NCBI RefSeq assembly: GCF_009905435.1
Contig: NZ_JAAAMT010000036.1
Location: 1 to 60,568 of the forward strand
DNA: 60,568 nt
DNA from: Pseudomonas sp. R5(2019)
Lineage (GTDB): Bacteria > Pseudomonadota > Gammaproteobacteria > Pseudomonadales > Pseudomonadaceae
Direction: 5' to 3'
The notes under the pieces are model-generated. The model made no database searches. It was not told the DNA's origin and saw nothing but the letters and a program-made list of their open reading frames with translations. A program made the position numbers and the translations under genes. Positions 1 to 10,077 of the stretch are shown in pieces. Each line of letters begins with the position of its first letter. The stretch's first letter is position 1.

Positions 1-122
1 CGCGATGGGCTGCGAAGCGGCCCCCTGCGATGGTGAAAACTATCTCTTCCGCTGGCTGCGTAGCAGATGTCAATGGCGTCTGGGGCCGCTTCGCGGCCCA
101 TCGCGGCCAGGTCCGCTCCTAC
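1..122. repeat. REP palindrome pair, left copy cut by window edge
   Basis: Two inverted copies of the GC-rich REP-type palindrome that recurs through this window. The right copy (about 81-122) reads GGGGCCGCTTCGCGGCCC followed by the arm ending in TCCGCTCCTAC. The left copy (1-24) is the opposite orientation and truncated. The same element occurs at 1471-1559, 10897-11035, 15801-15953 and 60451-60568, always outside genes. Such pairs in Pseudomonas are non-autonomous REP/REPIN elements mobilised by RAYT transposases; no RAYT gene lies in this window. Confidence 0.75.
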
Positions 123-137
123 ATTCGATCATCTAAC

Positions 138-322
138 TCAGGCCAGCGCCTGCATTCTTCTGATGTATTTTTGTGCCCCGATCTCCGTCAACTGCCGGTT
201 CATGAACGGCCCCTCAAGGGTGTTTCCCGCGTGCTGAAGTAGAACAGGCCGTTGATCAAGCTGATGCGGTCGCTGCGAAAATGCGTAGTGGGTCTCGGAT
301 CCTGAGCGCGTTTGCCGTACAT
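138..322 (-). pseudogene. Small DUF6316-like protein gene with a one-base frameshift
   Basis: Reading on the minus strand from ATG at 322 (preceded by GTGGAGATCGCC, a plausible ribosome site) gives MYGKRAQDPRPTTHFRSDRI and then a segment ending FYFSTRE. After that the frame runs out at 200. In the +1 frame the protein continues as TLEGPFMNRQLTEIGAQKY and then IRRMQALA with a stop at 138-140. One extra A in the GGGAAAC run near position 230 would join both parts into a 61-residue protein ending STRENTLEGPF...YIRRM, the pattern I associate with the small pseudomonad family DUF6316 (function unknown). Either a real inactivating deletion or a homopolymer sequencing error explains it. The family name is from memory and unchecked; the two-frame continuity is visible directly. 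Confidence 0.6.
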
Positions 323-503
323 GGCGATCTCCACGGAGGGGCGGTGTTCTCGAGCGTAATAGCTCTTTTCAGCCCCATGGGTTTGCCCGATCAGCGACAG
401 CCACACAATTTCCCCTGGATCTGCACCATAACTGTGCCTGTGAGTGCACCCGCCTGGGCAGTACACTGCAGCTTCCCCCTGCCACAGGGTTATCGAGGCT
501 GGT

Positions 504-1463
504 ATGCATATTTCATCAGGACGCTGGGCTTTCGGTTTTTCATTGGCCCTGTTAACCGCCGTGCTATGGGGCGTCCTGCCGATCCAGCTCAAGCAGGTGC
601 TGCAAGCCATGGACCCGGTGACCGTCACCTGGTTTCGCCTGGTGGGCGCCGGTGGGGTGCTGGTGATCTACCTGACCGTGATGAGGCGCCTGCCGGATTT
701 CCGCGCGCTGGGCCGCAAGGGCATTGCGCTGGTGGCGGTGTCGGTGGCCGGGCTGGTGGGCAACTACGTGCTTTATCTGTTTGGCCTGCGCCTGCTCAGC
801 CCGGGCACTGCCCAGCTGGTGATCCAGATGGGGCCGATCCTGTTGCTGCTCGGTAGCCTGTTTGTGTTCAAGGAGCGCTTCAGCCTGGGGCAGGGCCTGG
901 GGCTTGCCGTGTTGCTGGTGGGCTTCGGGTTGTTTTTCAACCAGCGCCTGGACGAGTTGCTGGGCTCCTTGAGCCAGTACACCGCCGGGGTATTGATGAC
1001 CCTCCTGGCCGCCGGGGTCTGGACTTTTTATGCGCTGGGCCAGAAGCAACTGCTGACGGTGTGGAATTCAGTGCAGGTGATGATGGTGATCTACCTGCTG
1101 TGTGCCTTGCTGCTGACACCCTGGGCGCATCCGTTGGAAGCACTGCAGCTGAGCCCGTTGCAGGGCTGGCTGCTGCTGGCGTGCTGCCTGAACACGCTGG
1201 TGGCCTATGGCGCGTTCGCAGAAGCGCTGGCCCATTGGGAGGCCTCGCGGGTCAGTGCGACGCTGGCGATTACGCCGTTGATTACCTTTATCGCCGTCGC
1301 TGTTTCGGCCTGGCTCTGGCCTGACTACGTGCAGGCCGAAGAGATCAATGGCTGGGGGTATCTGGGGGCGGTGCTGGTGGTAGCGGGCTCGGCGTTGACG
1401 GCGCTGGCGCCGTCGTTGTTGGCCAGTTGGCGGGCGCGGCAAGGCGCAACGGCGGCGGTGTGA
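504..1463 (+). CDS. EamA/DMT family inner-membrane transporter
   Basis: A 319-residue, very hydrophobic protein with about ten predicted membrane segments arranged as two EamA repeats, typical of drug/metabolite transporters. The first helix starts almost at once (FSLALLTAVLWGVLPIQLKQ), and the second repeat begins near GVLMTLLAAGVWTFYALGQK. I chose ATG 504, preceded by GAGGCTGG; an in-frame ATG at 444 would add 20 hydrophilic residues that do not fit the family. Substrate cannot be told from sequence; members export amino acids or other metabolites. It stands alone between REP clusters and converges on fumC. Confidence 0.85.
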   Translation: MHISSGRWAFGFSLALLTAVLWGVLPIQLKQVLQAMDPVTVTWFRLVGAGGVLVIYLTVMRRLPDFRALGRKGIALVAVSVAGLVGNYVLYLFGLRLLSPGTAQLVIQMGPILLLLGSLFVFKERFSLGQGLGLAVLLVGFGLFFNQRLDELLGSLSQYTAGVLMTLLAAGVWTFYALGQKQLLTVWNSVQVMMVIYLLCALLLTPWAHPLEALQLSPLQGWLLLACCLNTLVAYGAFAEALAHWEASRVSATLAITPLITFIAVAVSAWLWPDYVQAEEINGWGYLGAVLVVAGSALTALAPSLLASWRARQGATAAV

Positions 1464-1470
1464 TTGAAAG

Positions 1471-1559
1471 GCGGTCCTGCGGCCCGCATCGCGGCCAGGT
1501 CCGCTCCTACAAACTGATGTAGGAGCGGACCTGGCCGCGATGGGCCGTGAAACGGCCCC
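1471..1559. repeat. REP pair between convergent genes
   Basis: Two REP arms (1471-1510 and 1519-1559) in inverted orientation with an 8-base centre; the inner arms GGTCCGCTCCTAC and GTAGGAGCGGACC are exact reverse complements. The long hairpin sits just after the DMT transporter stop and just after the fumC stop on the other strand, so it could act as a transcription barrier for both. There is no clear U-tract, so that role is inference. Confidence 0.75.
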
Positions 1560-1570
1560 AAAATCTCAAC

Positions 1571-2947
<1,377 letters not shown>

Positions 2948-3127
2948 GCTGCTCTCACTCCTTTGTGGTCTGAATCCGCAGTTTAGGTCGTGATTCGGCA
3001 CACAGGATCCCTCGAACCTCGATTGCCGCTTCACGCCGCCCCTGTACGGGCTTGAGCCGTGCGCCCGACTGGGCGCAGAATGACAATCCCTGGGGTTCAC
3101 GCCTCGCCTGTTCTATAAGGAAACTCG

Positions 3128-3658
3128 ATGACTCGTCTTCGCGCCCTCTTTACCGCGGCCGCCCTGGTTTGCGCCAGCGGCCAGGTGTTTGCTGACACCG
3201 CCAGCCACAACGCCAGTGCCGAAGCCTTCCTGATGATGGCGCACGCCGATAAACTCGGAACCCCGGTCTACATGCAAGTGCAGCAGATGTTTGCCCAGCG
3301 CTTCGAGCAAACCAAGGCCCCGGCTTCGAAAAAGACCGTGCTTGACAGCTACCAGGCCAAGGCCAACGCCGCGCTGGATTCGGCCATTGGCTGGAACAAG
3401 CTCAAGCCGGACATGATCAAGCTGTACACCACCAACTTCACCGAAACCGAGCTCAAGGACCTGGTCGCGTTCTACAAATCGCCACTGGGCCGCAAAGTCC
3501 TGGAAAAAATGCCGGTCGTCACCCAGCAGTCCGCTCAGCTGACCCAGCAAAAACTCGAAAGCGCGGTGCCGGTGGTCAACAAACTGCTGGCCGACATGAC
3601 CAACGAGCTTGACCCGGCCGCTGCCAAGGCAGCTGCTGGCGCTGCGAAAAAACCATAA
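3128..3658 (+). CDS. Secreted DUF2059 domain protein
   Basis: 176 residues with a clear Sec signal peptide (MTRLRALFTAAALVCASGQV, likely cut after VFA), so periplasmic. The mature part is helical, contains the DUF2059 pattern (LKDLVAFYKSPLGRKVLEKM, where a short chain of conserved residues follows a Phe-Tyr pair) and ends in an Ala/Lys-rich tail. Function is not known. The gene sits 12 bases before bolA and probably shares its transcript; ATG 3128 follows AAGGAAACTCG. Confidence 0.85.
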   Translation: MTRLRALFTAAALVCASGQVFADTASHNASAEAFLMMAHADKLGTPVYMQVQQMFAQRFEQTKAPASKKTVLDSYQAKANAALDSAIGWNKLKPDMIKLYTTNFTETELKDLVAFYKSPLGRKVLEKMPVVTQQSAQLTQQKLESAVPVVNKLLADMTNELDPAAAKAAAGAAKKP

Positions 3659-3670
3659 GGCGCAGCCACC

Positions 3671-3970
3671 ATGTCCATGCAACAGAAAATCGAGCAGACC
3701 CTGGCAGCCCTGGCCCCCGAGCACCTGCAAGTGCTCGACGAAAGCCACATGCACAGCCGTGGCCTGGAAACCCACTACAAGGCGATTCTGGTCAGCGAGC
3801 AGTTCGCCGGCCTCAACAGCGTCAAGCGCCATCAGAAGGTCTACGCCACCCTTGGCGAGCTGATGGGGCAATTTCATGCGCTGGCGCTGCACACCTACAC
3901 CCCCGAGGAGTGGGCGAAAATCGGCGTGGCCCCGGCATCGCCGACCTGCGCCGGTGGCAGCAAGCACTGA
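3671..3970 (+). CDS. bolA: BolA family protein
   Basis: 99 residues with the BolA fold markers: an N-terminal helix, then ESHMHSRGLETHYKAILVSE, the conserved RHQKVYATLGELM stretch, and the C-terminal HALALHTYTPEEW. BolA proteins bind monothiol glutaredoxins through a bridging [2Fe-2S] cluster and also influence cell shape and biofilm genes. The invariant His near residue 70 (HALALHTYT) is present. It follows the DUF2059 gene by 12 bases and is closed by a strong terminator. Confidence 0.93.
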   Translation: MSMQQKIEQTLAALAPEHLQVLDESHMHSRGLETHYKAILVSEQFAGLNSVKRHQKVYATLGELMGQFHALALHTYTPEEWAKIGVAPASPTCAGGSKH

Positions 3971-4000
3971 TTCCTCTTCAGGATTTTGTTAGAATCCGCA

Positions 4001-4028
4001 ACGCGCCGCCTGTCGGCGCGTTTTTTTT
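4001..4028 (+). terminator. Intrinsic terminator after bolA
   Basis: Perfect 8-bp stem ACGCGCCG/CGGCGCGT with loop CCTGT, followed by a run of eight T. It lies 30 bases past the bolA stop and before trhO, so it ends the DUF2059-bolA transcript. Confidence 0.93.
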
Positions 4029-4073
4029 GCATCCGGTTCGCCCTTTACGAGGGCAGCCACCTGGAGATTTCCC

Positions 4074-5012
4074 ATGACACAACCGATTGTCGTGGCGGCC
4101 TTGTACAAGTTCGTCACCCTTGATGATTACGTCGAAATGCGCGAGCCGCTGCTGGCCGCCATGGTTGAGAACGGCATCAAAGGCACCTTGCTGATCGCCG
4201 AGGAAGGCATCAACGGCACCGTTTCCGGCAGCCGCGAAGGCATCGATGGCCTGCTCGCCTGGCTGCGCAGCGACGCGCGCATGGTCGATATCGACCACAA
4301 GGAATCCTACTGCGACGAGCAGCCGTTCTACCGCACCAAGGTCAAGCTCAAGAAAGAGATCGTGACCCTGGGCGTGCCGGGCGTCGACCCGAACCACAAC
4401 GTCGGCACCTACGTCGACCCGCAAGACTGGAACGCCCTAATCAGCGACCCTGAAGTGCTGCTGATCGATACCCGCAACGACTACGAGGTTTCGATCGGTA
4501 CCTTCGAAGGCGCCATCGACCCGAAGACCACCAGCTTTCGCGAGTTCCCCGACTACATCAAGGCCAACTTCGACCCGGCCAGACACAAGAAAGTCGCGAT
4601 GTTCTGCACCGGCGGCATCCGCTGCGAAAAAGCTTCCAGCTATATGCTCGGTGAAGGCTTCGAGGAGGTCTATCATCTCAAGGGAGGCATCCTCAAATAC
4701 CTTGAAGAGGTGCCGCAGCAGGAGAGCCGCTGGCAGGGCGACTGCTTCGTGTTCGACAACCGCGTCACGGTCCGTCACGACCTGACCGAAGGCGACTACG
4801 ACCAGTGCCACGCCTGCCGCACGCCGATCAGTGTGCAAGACCGCGAGTCCGAGCATTATTCGCCCGGTATCAGCTGCCCGCATTGCTGGGGCAGCCTGAG
4901 CGAAAAGACCCGCCGCAGCGCTATCGACCGGCAAAAGCAGATCGAGTTGGCCAAGGCCCGCAACCTGCCACACCCGATCGGCCACAATTACCGGAAAGCC
5001 GCAGAGGTCTGA
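4074..5012 (+). CDS. trhO: tRNA uridine(34) hydroxylase, rhodanese family
   Basis: 312 residues. TrhO (YceA) adds oxygen to U34 of certain tRNAs, the first step to 5-carboxymethoxyuridine at the wobble base. The N-terminal part has the family pattern ALYKFVTLDDY...GIKGTLLIAEEGINGTVSGS. The central rhodanese domain carries the active-site loop FCTGGIRCEKAS with Cys178. The C-terminal cysteine cluster (CHACRTPIS...SCPHCWGSLSEK) is a zinc-ribbon-like element. ATG 4074 follows CTGGAGATTTCCC. The DsbA-like gene follows after only 3 bases, suggesting co-transcription. Confidence 0.95.
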   Translation: MTQPIVVAALYKFVTLDDYVEMREPLLAAMVENGIKGTLLIAEEGINGTVSGSREGIDGLLAWLRSDARMVDIDHKESYCDEQPFYRTKVKLKKEIVTLGVPGVDPNHNVGTYVDPQDWNALISDPEVLLIDTRNDYEVSIGTFEGAIDPKTTSFREFPDYIKANFDPARHKKVAMFCTGGIRCEKASSYMLGEGFEEVYHLKGGILKYLEEVPQQESRWQGDCFVFDNRVTVRHDLTEGDYDQCHACRTPISVQDRESEHYSPGISCPHCWGSLSEKTRRSAIDRQKQIELAKARNLPHPIGHNYRKAAEV

Positions 5013-5015
5013 TCG

Positions 5016-5648
5016 ATGGCCGCACGCCTGCTGTATGTGATGGATCCGATGTGTTCGTGGTGCTGGGGGTTTGCGCCGGTGGCGCAGGCCTTGATCGAGC
5101 AGGCGCGCGAAGCGGGTGTTGCGGTGCATCTGGTGATGGGCGGGCTGCGCACCGGCAGCAGCGCCCTCGACGCGTCGACCCGGCGCTACATTCTTGAACA
5201 CTGGCAGGCCGTGACCGAAGCCACCGGGCAGCCCTTCACGTTTGAAGGCGCCTTGCCGGAGGGCTTTGTCTACAACACCGAGCCTGCCTGTCGGGCCGTG
5301 GTGGTGGCGCGCAGCCTCGATCCGGCCTGCGCCTGGCCGCTGGTGCAACTGATCCAGCGGGCCTTTTATGTCGAAGGCCGTGACGTTGGCCGCGCGGCGG
5401 TACTGGTCGAGCTGGCCGAGCAGGCCGGCCTGCCGCGCGCGGAGTTCGCGGCGGCCTTCGACAGCGCTGAACAGCAGCTCGCCACCGCCTCCGATTTCAG
5501 TTGGGTCCAGGACTTGGGGATTGCCGGGTTCCCGACCTTGCTGGCCGAGCGCAATGGCCAGCTGGCGCTTTTGACCAACGGCTACCAGCCCCTCGACCAG
5601 CTATCGCCGCTGCTCGCGCGTTGGCTGGAGCGCGCGGCCTATGCTTGA
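5016..5648 (+). CDS. DsbA family thioredoxin-fold protein (cytoplasmic)
   Basis: 210 residues, no signal peptide. The active-site CSWC sits at the start (LYVMDPMCSWCWGFAPVAQ), followed by the helical insertion typical of the DsbA/FrnE group. The cis-Pro loop is GIAGFPTLL near residue 170. Likely a thiol oxidoreductase or glutathione-dependent isomerase relative; substrate unknown. Its stop overlaps the start of the ABC exporter by 8 bases, so the two are probably translated together. Confidence 0.87.
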   Translation: MAARLLYVMDPMCSWCWGFAPVAQALIEQAREAGVAVHLVMGGLRTGSSALDASTRRYILEHWQAVTEATGQPFTFEGALPEGFVYNTEPACRAVVVARSLDPACAWPLVQLIQRAFYVEGRDVGRAAVLVELAEQAGLPRAEFAAAFDSAEQQLATASDFSWVQDLGIAGFPTLLAERNGQLALLTNGYQPLDQLSPLLARWLERAAYA

Positions 5649-7473
5649 TGTGTCCGGCTCACCGGAGCTGCCGCCGGTCAAAGAGTCGTCACACACGGAC
5701 CGATTGAGTTGGGCGCAAATCAGACGCCTGGCCCTGCACCATAAAAAAGCCCTGTGGATCGCCAACGGCGTGGCCGTGCTGGCGGCCTTCTGCAGTGTGC
5801 CGATTCCCTTGCTGTTGCCACTGCTGGTCGACGAAGTGTTGCTCGGCCATGGCGACGCCGCGCTCCAGTGGATGAACCACCTGCTGCCGGACCGCTGGCA
5901 GGCGGCCGCCGGCTATATCGGCCTGATGCTGCTGATGACCTTGACCCTGCGTCTGGGTGCGCTGGCCTTCAACGTGATGCAGGCGCGCTTGTTCGCAGGC
6001 CTGGCCAAGGACATCGTCTATCGCTTGCGCCTGCGCCTGATCGAACGCCTCAAGCGTATTTCCCTGAGTGAATACGAAAGCCTGGGCAGCGGCACGGTCA
6101 CCACTCACCTGGTCACCGACCTGGACACGCTGGACAAATTCGTCGGCGAAACCCTCAGCCGTTTCCTGGTCGCCATGCTGACCCTGACTGGCACCGCCGG
6201 CATCCTGATGTGGATGCACTGGAAGCTGGCGCTGCTGATATTGCTGTTCAACCCGCTGGTGATCTTTGCCACGGTGCAGCTGGGCAAGCGGGTCAAGCAC
6301 CTGAAAAAACTCGAAAACGACAGCACCTCGCGCTTTACCCAGGCCTTGAGCGAAACCCTGGAAGCCATTCAGGAAGTCCGCGCTGGCAACCGCCAGGGCT
6401 TTTTCCTGGGGCGCCTTGGCCTGCGGGCCCAGGAAGTGCGGGACTACGCCGTGGCCTCGCAATGGAAAAGCGACGCGTCCGGGCGGGCCAGTGGCCTGTT
6501 GTTCCAGTTCGGTATCGACATCTTCCGCGCCGCGGCGATGCTGACGGTGCTGTTTTCTGATCTGTCCATCGGCCAGATGCTGGCGGTGTTCAGCTACCTG
6601 TGGTTCATGATCGGGCCGGTTGAACAGCTGCTGAACCTGCAATACGCCTATTACGCCGCCGGCGGTGCGCTGACCCGCATCAACGAGCTGCTGGCGCGGG
6701 CCGACGAGCCGCAGTACGTCGGCAACGTCAACCCGTTCAAGGGCCGCGAGACGGTCGGCATCGAGGTCCGCGGCCTGCGCTTCGCCTATGGCGAGGAACC
6801 GGTGCTCGACCAGTTGAACCTGTCGATTGCACCGGGCGAAAAGGTCGCGATTGTCGGCGCCAGCGGTGGCGGCAAAAGCACCCTGGTGCAGTTGCTGTTG
6901 GGGCTGTACAGCGCCCAGGCCGGCAGCATCCGGTTTGGCGACTCGACCTTGCAGGAAATCGGCCTGGAGACGGTGCGCGATAATGTGGCGGTGGTGCTTC
7001 AGCATCCATCGCTGTTCAACGACAGCGTGCGCGCCAACCTGACCATGGGCCGCGAGCGCTCCGATGATGCCTGCTGGCGCGCGCTGGAAATCGCCCAGCT
7101 GGACGCCACCATTGCCGCGCTGCCCCAGGGCCTGGACAGCATTGTCGGCCGCTCCGGCGTGCGCCTGTCCGGCGGCCAGCGCCAGCGCCTGGCCATTGCC
7201 CGGATGGTGTTGGCCGAGCCCAAGGTGGTCATTCTCGATGAGGCCACCTCGGCTCTGGATGCCGCCACCGAATACAACCTGCACCATGCCCTGACGCGTT
7301 TTCTCAGCGCGCGGACTACGCTGATCATTGCTCACCGATTGTCAGCGGTGAAACAGGCCGACCGAGTGCTGGTGTTCGATGGAGGGCGCGTGGCCGAAGA
7401 CGGGGGGCATCAACAGTTGATTGCCGAAGGCGGCTTGTACGCCAAGTTGTATGGGCACTTGCAACAAATTTAA
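5641..7473 (+). CDS. MsbA-like ABC exporter (membrane and ATPase domains fused)
   Basis: 610 residues. Residues about 30-330 form a six-helix type IV exporter domain. The C-terminal ATPase has Walker A GASGGGKS at about residue 406, signature LSGGQRQR at 509, Walker B VVILDEATSALD near 530 and the switch His in IIAHRLS near 563. It works as a homodimer in the inner membrane. Relatives export lipids or hydrophobic compounds; the true msbA is normally essential and placed elsewhere, so the substrate here is open. It overlaps the DsbA-like gene and is followed 103 bases later by the RbdA-like gene, an order I recall from PA0860-PA0861 in P. aeruginosa. Confidence 0.9.
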   Translation: MLDVSGSPELPPVKESSHTDRLSWAQIRRLALHHKKALWIANGVAVLAAFCSVPIPLLLPLLVDEVLLGHGDAALQWMNHLLPDRWQAAAGYIGLMLLMTLTLRLGALAFNVMQARLFAGLAKDIVYRLRLRLIERLKRISLSEYESLGSGTVTTHLVTDLDTLDKFVGETLSRFLVAMLTLTGTAGILMWMHWKLALLILLFNPLVIFATVQLGKRVKHLKKLENDSTSRFTQALSETLEAIQEVRAGNRQGFFLGRLGLRAQEVRDYAVASQWKSDASGRASGLLFQFGIDIFRAAAMLTVLFSDLSIGQMLAVFSYLWFMIGPVEQLLNLQYAYYAAGGALTRINELLARADEPQYVGNVNPFKGRETVGIEVRGLRFAYGEEPVLDQLNLSIAPGEKVAIVGASGGGKSTLVQLLLGLYSAQAGSIRFGDSTLQEIGLETVRDNVAVVLQHPSLFNDSVRANLTMGRERSDDACWRALEIAQLDATIAALPQGLDSIVGRSGVRLSGGQRQRLAIARMVLAEPKVVILDEATSALDAATEYNLHHALTRFLSARTTLIIAHRLSAVKQADRVLVFDGGRVAEDGGHQQLIAEGGLYAKLYGHLQQI

Positions 7474-7576
7474 GTGTTTTTTGCGTATCAGTTCTTCCGT
7501 GCGCGGGCGGCTTTTCGCCTAGGCTGAGCAAGGGTAGGTGACGATTGGCCTTTGTTGCCATGGATCAAGGGACCTC

Positions 7577-10036
7577 ATGAAGTCAAAACGGACGCTGAAA
7601 ACGCCAAGGTTACTGGGCATCATCTGGCCCTTTATCGCTGTCGTGCTGTTTCAGGCCCTGTTGGGTTGCCTGAGCCTGTATGCCTTGTCTGCGGTCAGGG
7701 CGTATGTGGGTGGGGAAAGCCTGTGGTCGAAAAGCCAGAAAGACGCGATCTATTACCTCAACCTGTATGCCGATACCCGTAGCCAGGCGGTGTTCGAGCG
7801 CTACCGGCGGGCGATTGCCGTGCCCGAGGGCGACCATGCCATGCGCGTGGCACTGGACCGACCGGTGCCGGACATCGAAGCCGCGCGCCAGGGGATTCTG
7901 CAAGGCGGCAACCACACCGAAGACGTCGACAGCCTGATCTGGCTGTATCTCAATTTCCGCCATTTCAGCTACCTGGAAAAGGCCATCGAGCTGTGGATGG
8001 TCGGCGATGCCTATTTGCAGCAACTCGACGATGTCGCCCGGCAGATGCACGCCAGCGTGAGCAACGGTCAAGTCAGCTCGGCGGATGTCGCTCGCTGGAA
8101 GCAGCAAATCAACGACATCGACGATGACGTCACCCCCGCGGCCAAGGCCTTCAGCGACGCGCTGGGCGCGGGCTCGCGGGCACTGTTGCGGGTGCTGATC
8201 GTGGTTAACCTGACCACAGCGCTGTTTCTGATTGCGCTGGCGGTGTGGCGCACGCACAAGCTGCTGACCCAGCGCCAAGCCTTCGCCACCGCCCTGGAGG
8301 CCGAGAAGGAGCGGGCGCAGATCACCTTGCAGTCGATTGGCGACGGGGTGATCACCACCGATGTGGATGGCTCGATTGCCTACATGAACCCGGCCGCCGA
8401 GCAGTTGACCCACTGGAACGCCGAGCAGGCCCAGGGCCTGCCGCTGTCTGCGTTGTTCAATGTGGTGGATGAATCGGCCGAGCACGACCGCTTTACCTTG
8501 ATCGAATACATTCTGGCGGGCCGCCTGAAAAGCGGCAGCGAGCAGGCCAAGCTGATCCAGCGCCTGGATGGCAGCACGGTGTCGGTGACCCTGGTGGGTG
8601 CCGCCATCGAGAACGCCGGCACCTTGAGTGGTGCCGTGCTGGTGTTGCATGACATGACCCAGGAGCGCCAGTACATCGCCAACCTGTCCTGGCAGGCGAC
8701 CCACGATGCCCTGACGGGCCTGGCCAACCGCCGCGAGTTCGAATACCGCCTGGAGCAGGCCCTGGCCGGCGTGGCCCGGCAAGCCGGCCGGCACTCGTTG
8801 ATGTTCCTGGACCTTGACCAGTTCAAGCTGGTCAACGACACCTGCGGGCACGCCGCCGGCGATGAGCTGCTGCGGCATATCTGCACCCTCCTGCAGGCCG
8901 GCCTGCGCGACGGCGATACCCTGGCGCGCCTCGGCGGCGACGAGTTCGGCGTGCTGCTGGAGAACTGCCCGCAAGACATGGCCGAGAAAATTGCCGAGCA
9001 GCTGCGCCAGACCGTGCAAAACCTGCACTTTGTCTGGAAGGGGCGGCCGTTCGTGACCTCGGTCAGCATTGGCCTGGTGCACATCACCCACGTGCCGACC
9101 ACCCTTGAAGCCTCGCTGCGCGCTGCCGATATGGCCTGCTACATGGCCAAGGAGAAGGGCCGCAACCGGGTGCAGGTCTACCATGCCGACGACACCGAGC
9201 TGTCCATGCTTTTCGGTGAGATGGCCTGGATTCAGCGCCTGCACGTGGCGCTCGACGAAAACCGCTTCTGCCTGTATGCGCAGGAGATCGCTTCGCTCGG
9301 GGTGCCGTTGCACAGTGCCGGCCATGTCGAGATCCTGCTGCGCCTGCAGGACGAAAATGGCCGCCTGATCCTGCCCGACAGTTTTATCCCGGCCGCCGAG
9401 CGCTATGGCCTGGTGGCCTCCCTGGATCGCTGGGTGGTTCAGCATGTGTTCAAGGTGATCCGCGAGGGCCTGGACAACGGCGTCGAGGGGCCGCTGGCGA
9501 TGTGTGCGATCAATCTGTCCGGGGTCAGCATCGGCGATGAGGACTTCCTGGACTACCTCAAGGCCCAATTCCGGATGTTTGATATTCCTCCGGAATTAAT
9601 TTGTTTTGAAATCACTGAAACCAGCGCAATCGCCAACCTGGGCAGTGCGATTCGATTCATCAACGAATTGAAAAGCTTGGGTTGTCACTTCTCTTTGGAT
9701 GACTTTTGCGCCGGGATGTCGTCATTTGCATACCTCAAGCATTTGCCTGTAGATTTCCTGAAGATCGATGGCAGCTTCGTCAAAGACATGCTCGATGACC
9801 CGATAAACCGTGCGATGGTCGAGGTTATCAACCATATCGGCCATGTGATGGGCAAACGCACCATTGCCGAATTCGTCGAAACGCCATTGATCGAACAGGC
9901 TTTGCTGGAAATTGGCGTGGATTACGCTCAGGGCTACCTGATCGAGCGACCACAACCCTTCACCATTGAAAGCCTTCAGCGCCGGGAACCAAGGATGCGG
10001 CCGTTGCTGTTCAAGGCGCCGGGGACCTTTCGCTGA
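7577..10036 (+). CDS. rbdA: RbdA-like membrane PAS-GGDEF-EAL protein
   Basis: 819 residues. A first membrane helix (IIWPFIAVVLFQALLGCLSL), a periplasmic domain of about 180 residues, and a second helix (VLIVVNLTTALFLIALAVW) lead into a PAS domain (SIGDGVITTDVDGSIAYMNP). A GGDEF domain with intact GGDEF at 453-457 follows, then an EAL domain. The EAL motif itself reads EIL (Glu585), but the metal and catalytic positions look kept: NLSG, EITET, DDFCAG, LKIDGSF, AEFVE and QGY. Both cyclic-di-GMP synthesis and breakdown are therefore possible; RbdA of P. aeruginosa acts mainly as a phosphodiesterase promoting biofilm dispersal. ATG 7577 is chosen because AAGGGACCTC precedes it; a GTG 13 codons earlier lacks one. 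Confidence 0.9.
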   Translation: MKSKRTLKTPRLLGIIWPFIAVVLFQALLGCLSLYALSAVRAYVGGESLWSKSQKDAIYYLNLYADTRSQAVFERYRRAIAVPEGDHAMRVALDRPVPDIEAARQGILQGGNHTEDVDSLIWLYLNFRHFSYLEKAIELWMVGDAYLQQLDDVARQMHASVSNGQVSSADVARWKQQINDIDDDVTPAAKAFSDALGAGSRALLRVLIVVNLTTALFLIALAVWRTHKLLTQRQAFATALEAEKERAQITLQSIGDGVITTDVDGSIAYMNPAAEQLTHWNAEQAQGLPLSALFNVVDESAEHDRFTLIEYILAGRLKSGSEQAKLIQRLDGSTVSVTLVGAAIENAGTLSGAVLVLHDMTQERQYIANLSWQATHDALTGLANRREFEYRLEQALAGVARQAGRHSLMFLDLDQFKLVNDTCGHAAGDELLRHICTLLQAGLRDGDTLARLGGDEFGVLLENCPQDMAEKIAEQLRQTVQNLHFVWKGRPFVTSVSIGLVHITHVPTTLEASLRAADMACYMAKEKGRNRVQVYHADDTELSMLFGEMAWIQRLHVALDENRFCLYAQEIASLGVPLHSAGHVEILLRLQDENGRLILPDSFIPAAERYGLVASLDRWVVQHVFKVIREGLDNGVEGPLAMCAINLSGVSIGDEDFLDYLKAQFRMFDIPPELICFEITETSAIANLGSAIRFINELKSLGCHFSLDDFCAGMSSFAYLKHLPVDFLKIDGSFVKDMLDDPINRAMVEVINHIGHVMGKRTIAEFVETPLIEQALLEIGVDYAQGYLIERPQPFTIESLQRREPRMRPLLFKAPGTFR

Positions 10037-10077
10037 GTGGCTAGCCAGTTACACATCACACACACAAGGAGGCGAAC

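Noticed and set aside
7610..9568. 652-codon open frame antisense to the RbdA-like gene
   Set aside because: Same cause: third-position GC bias removes stops on the other strand. Sense strand has clear PAS, GGDEF and EAL domains.
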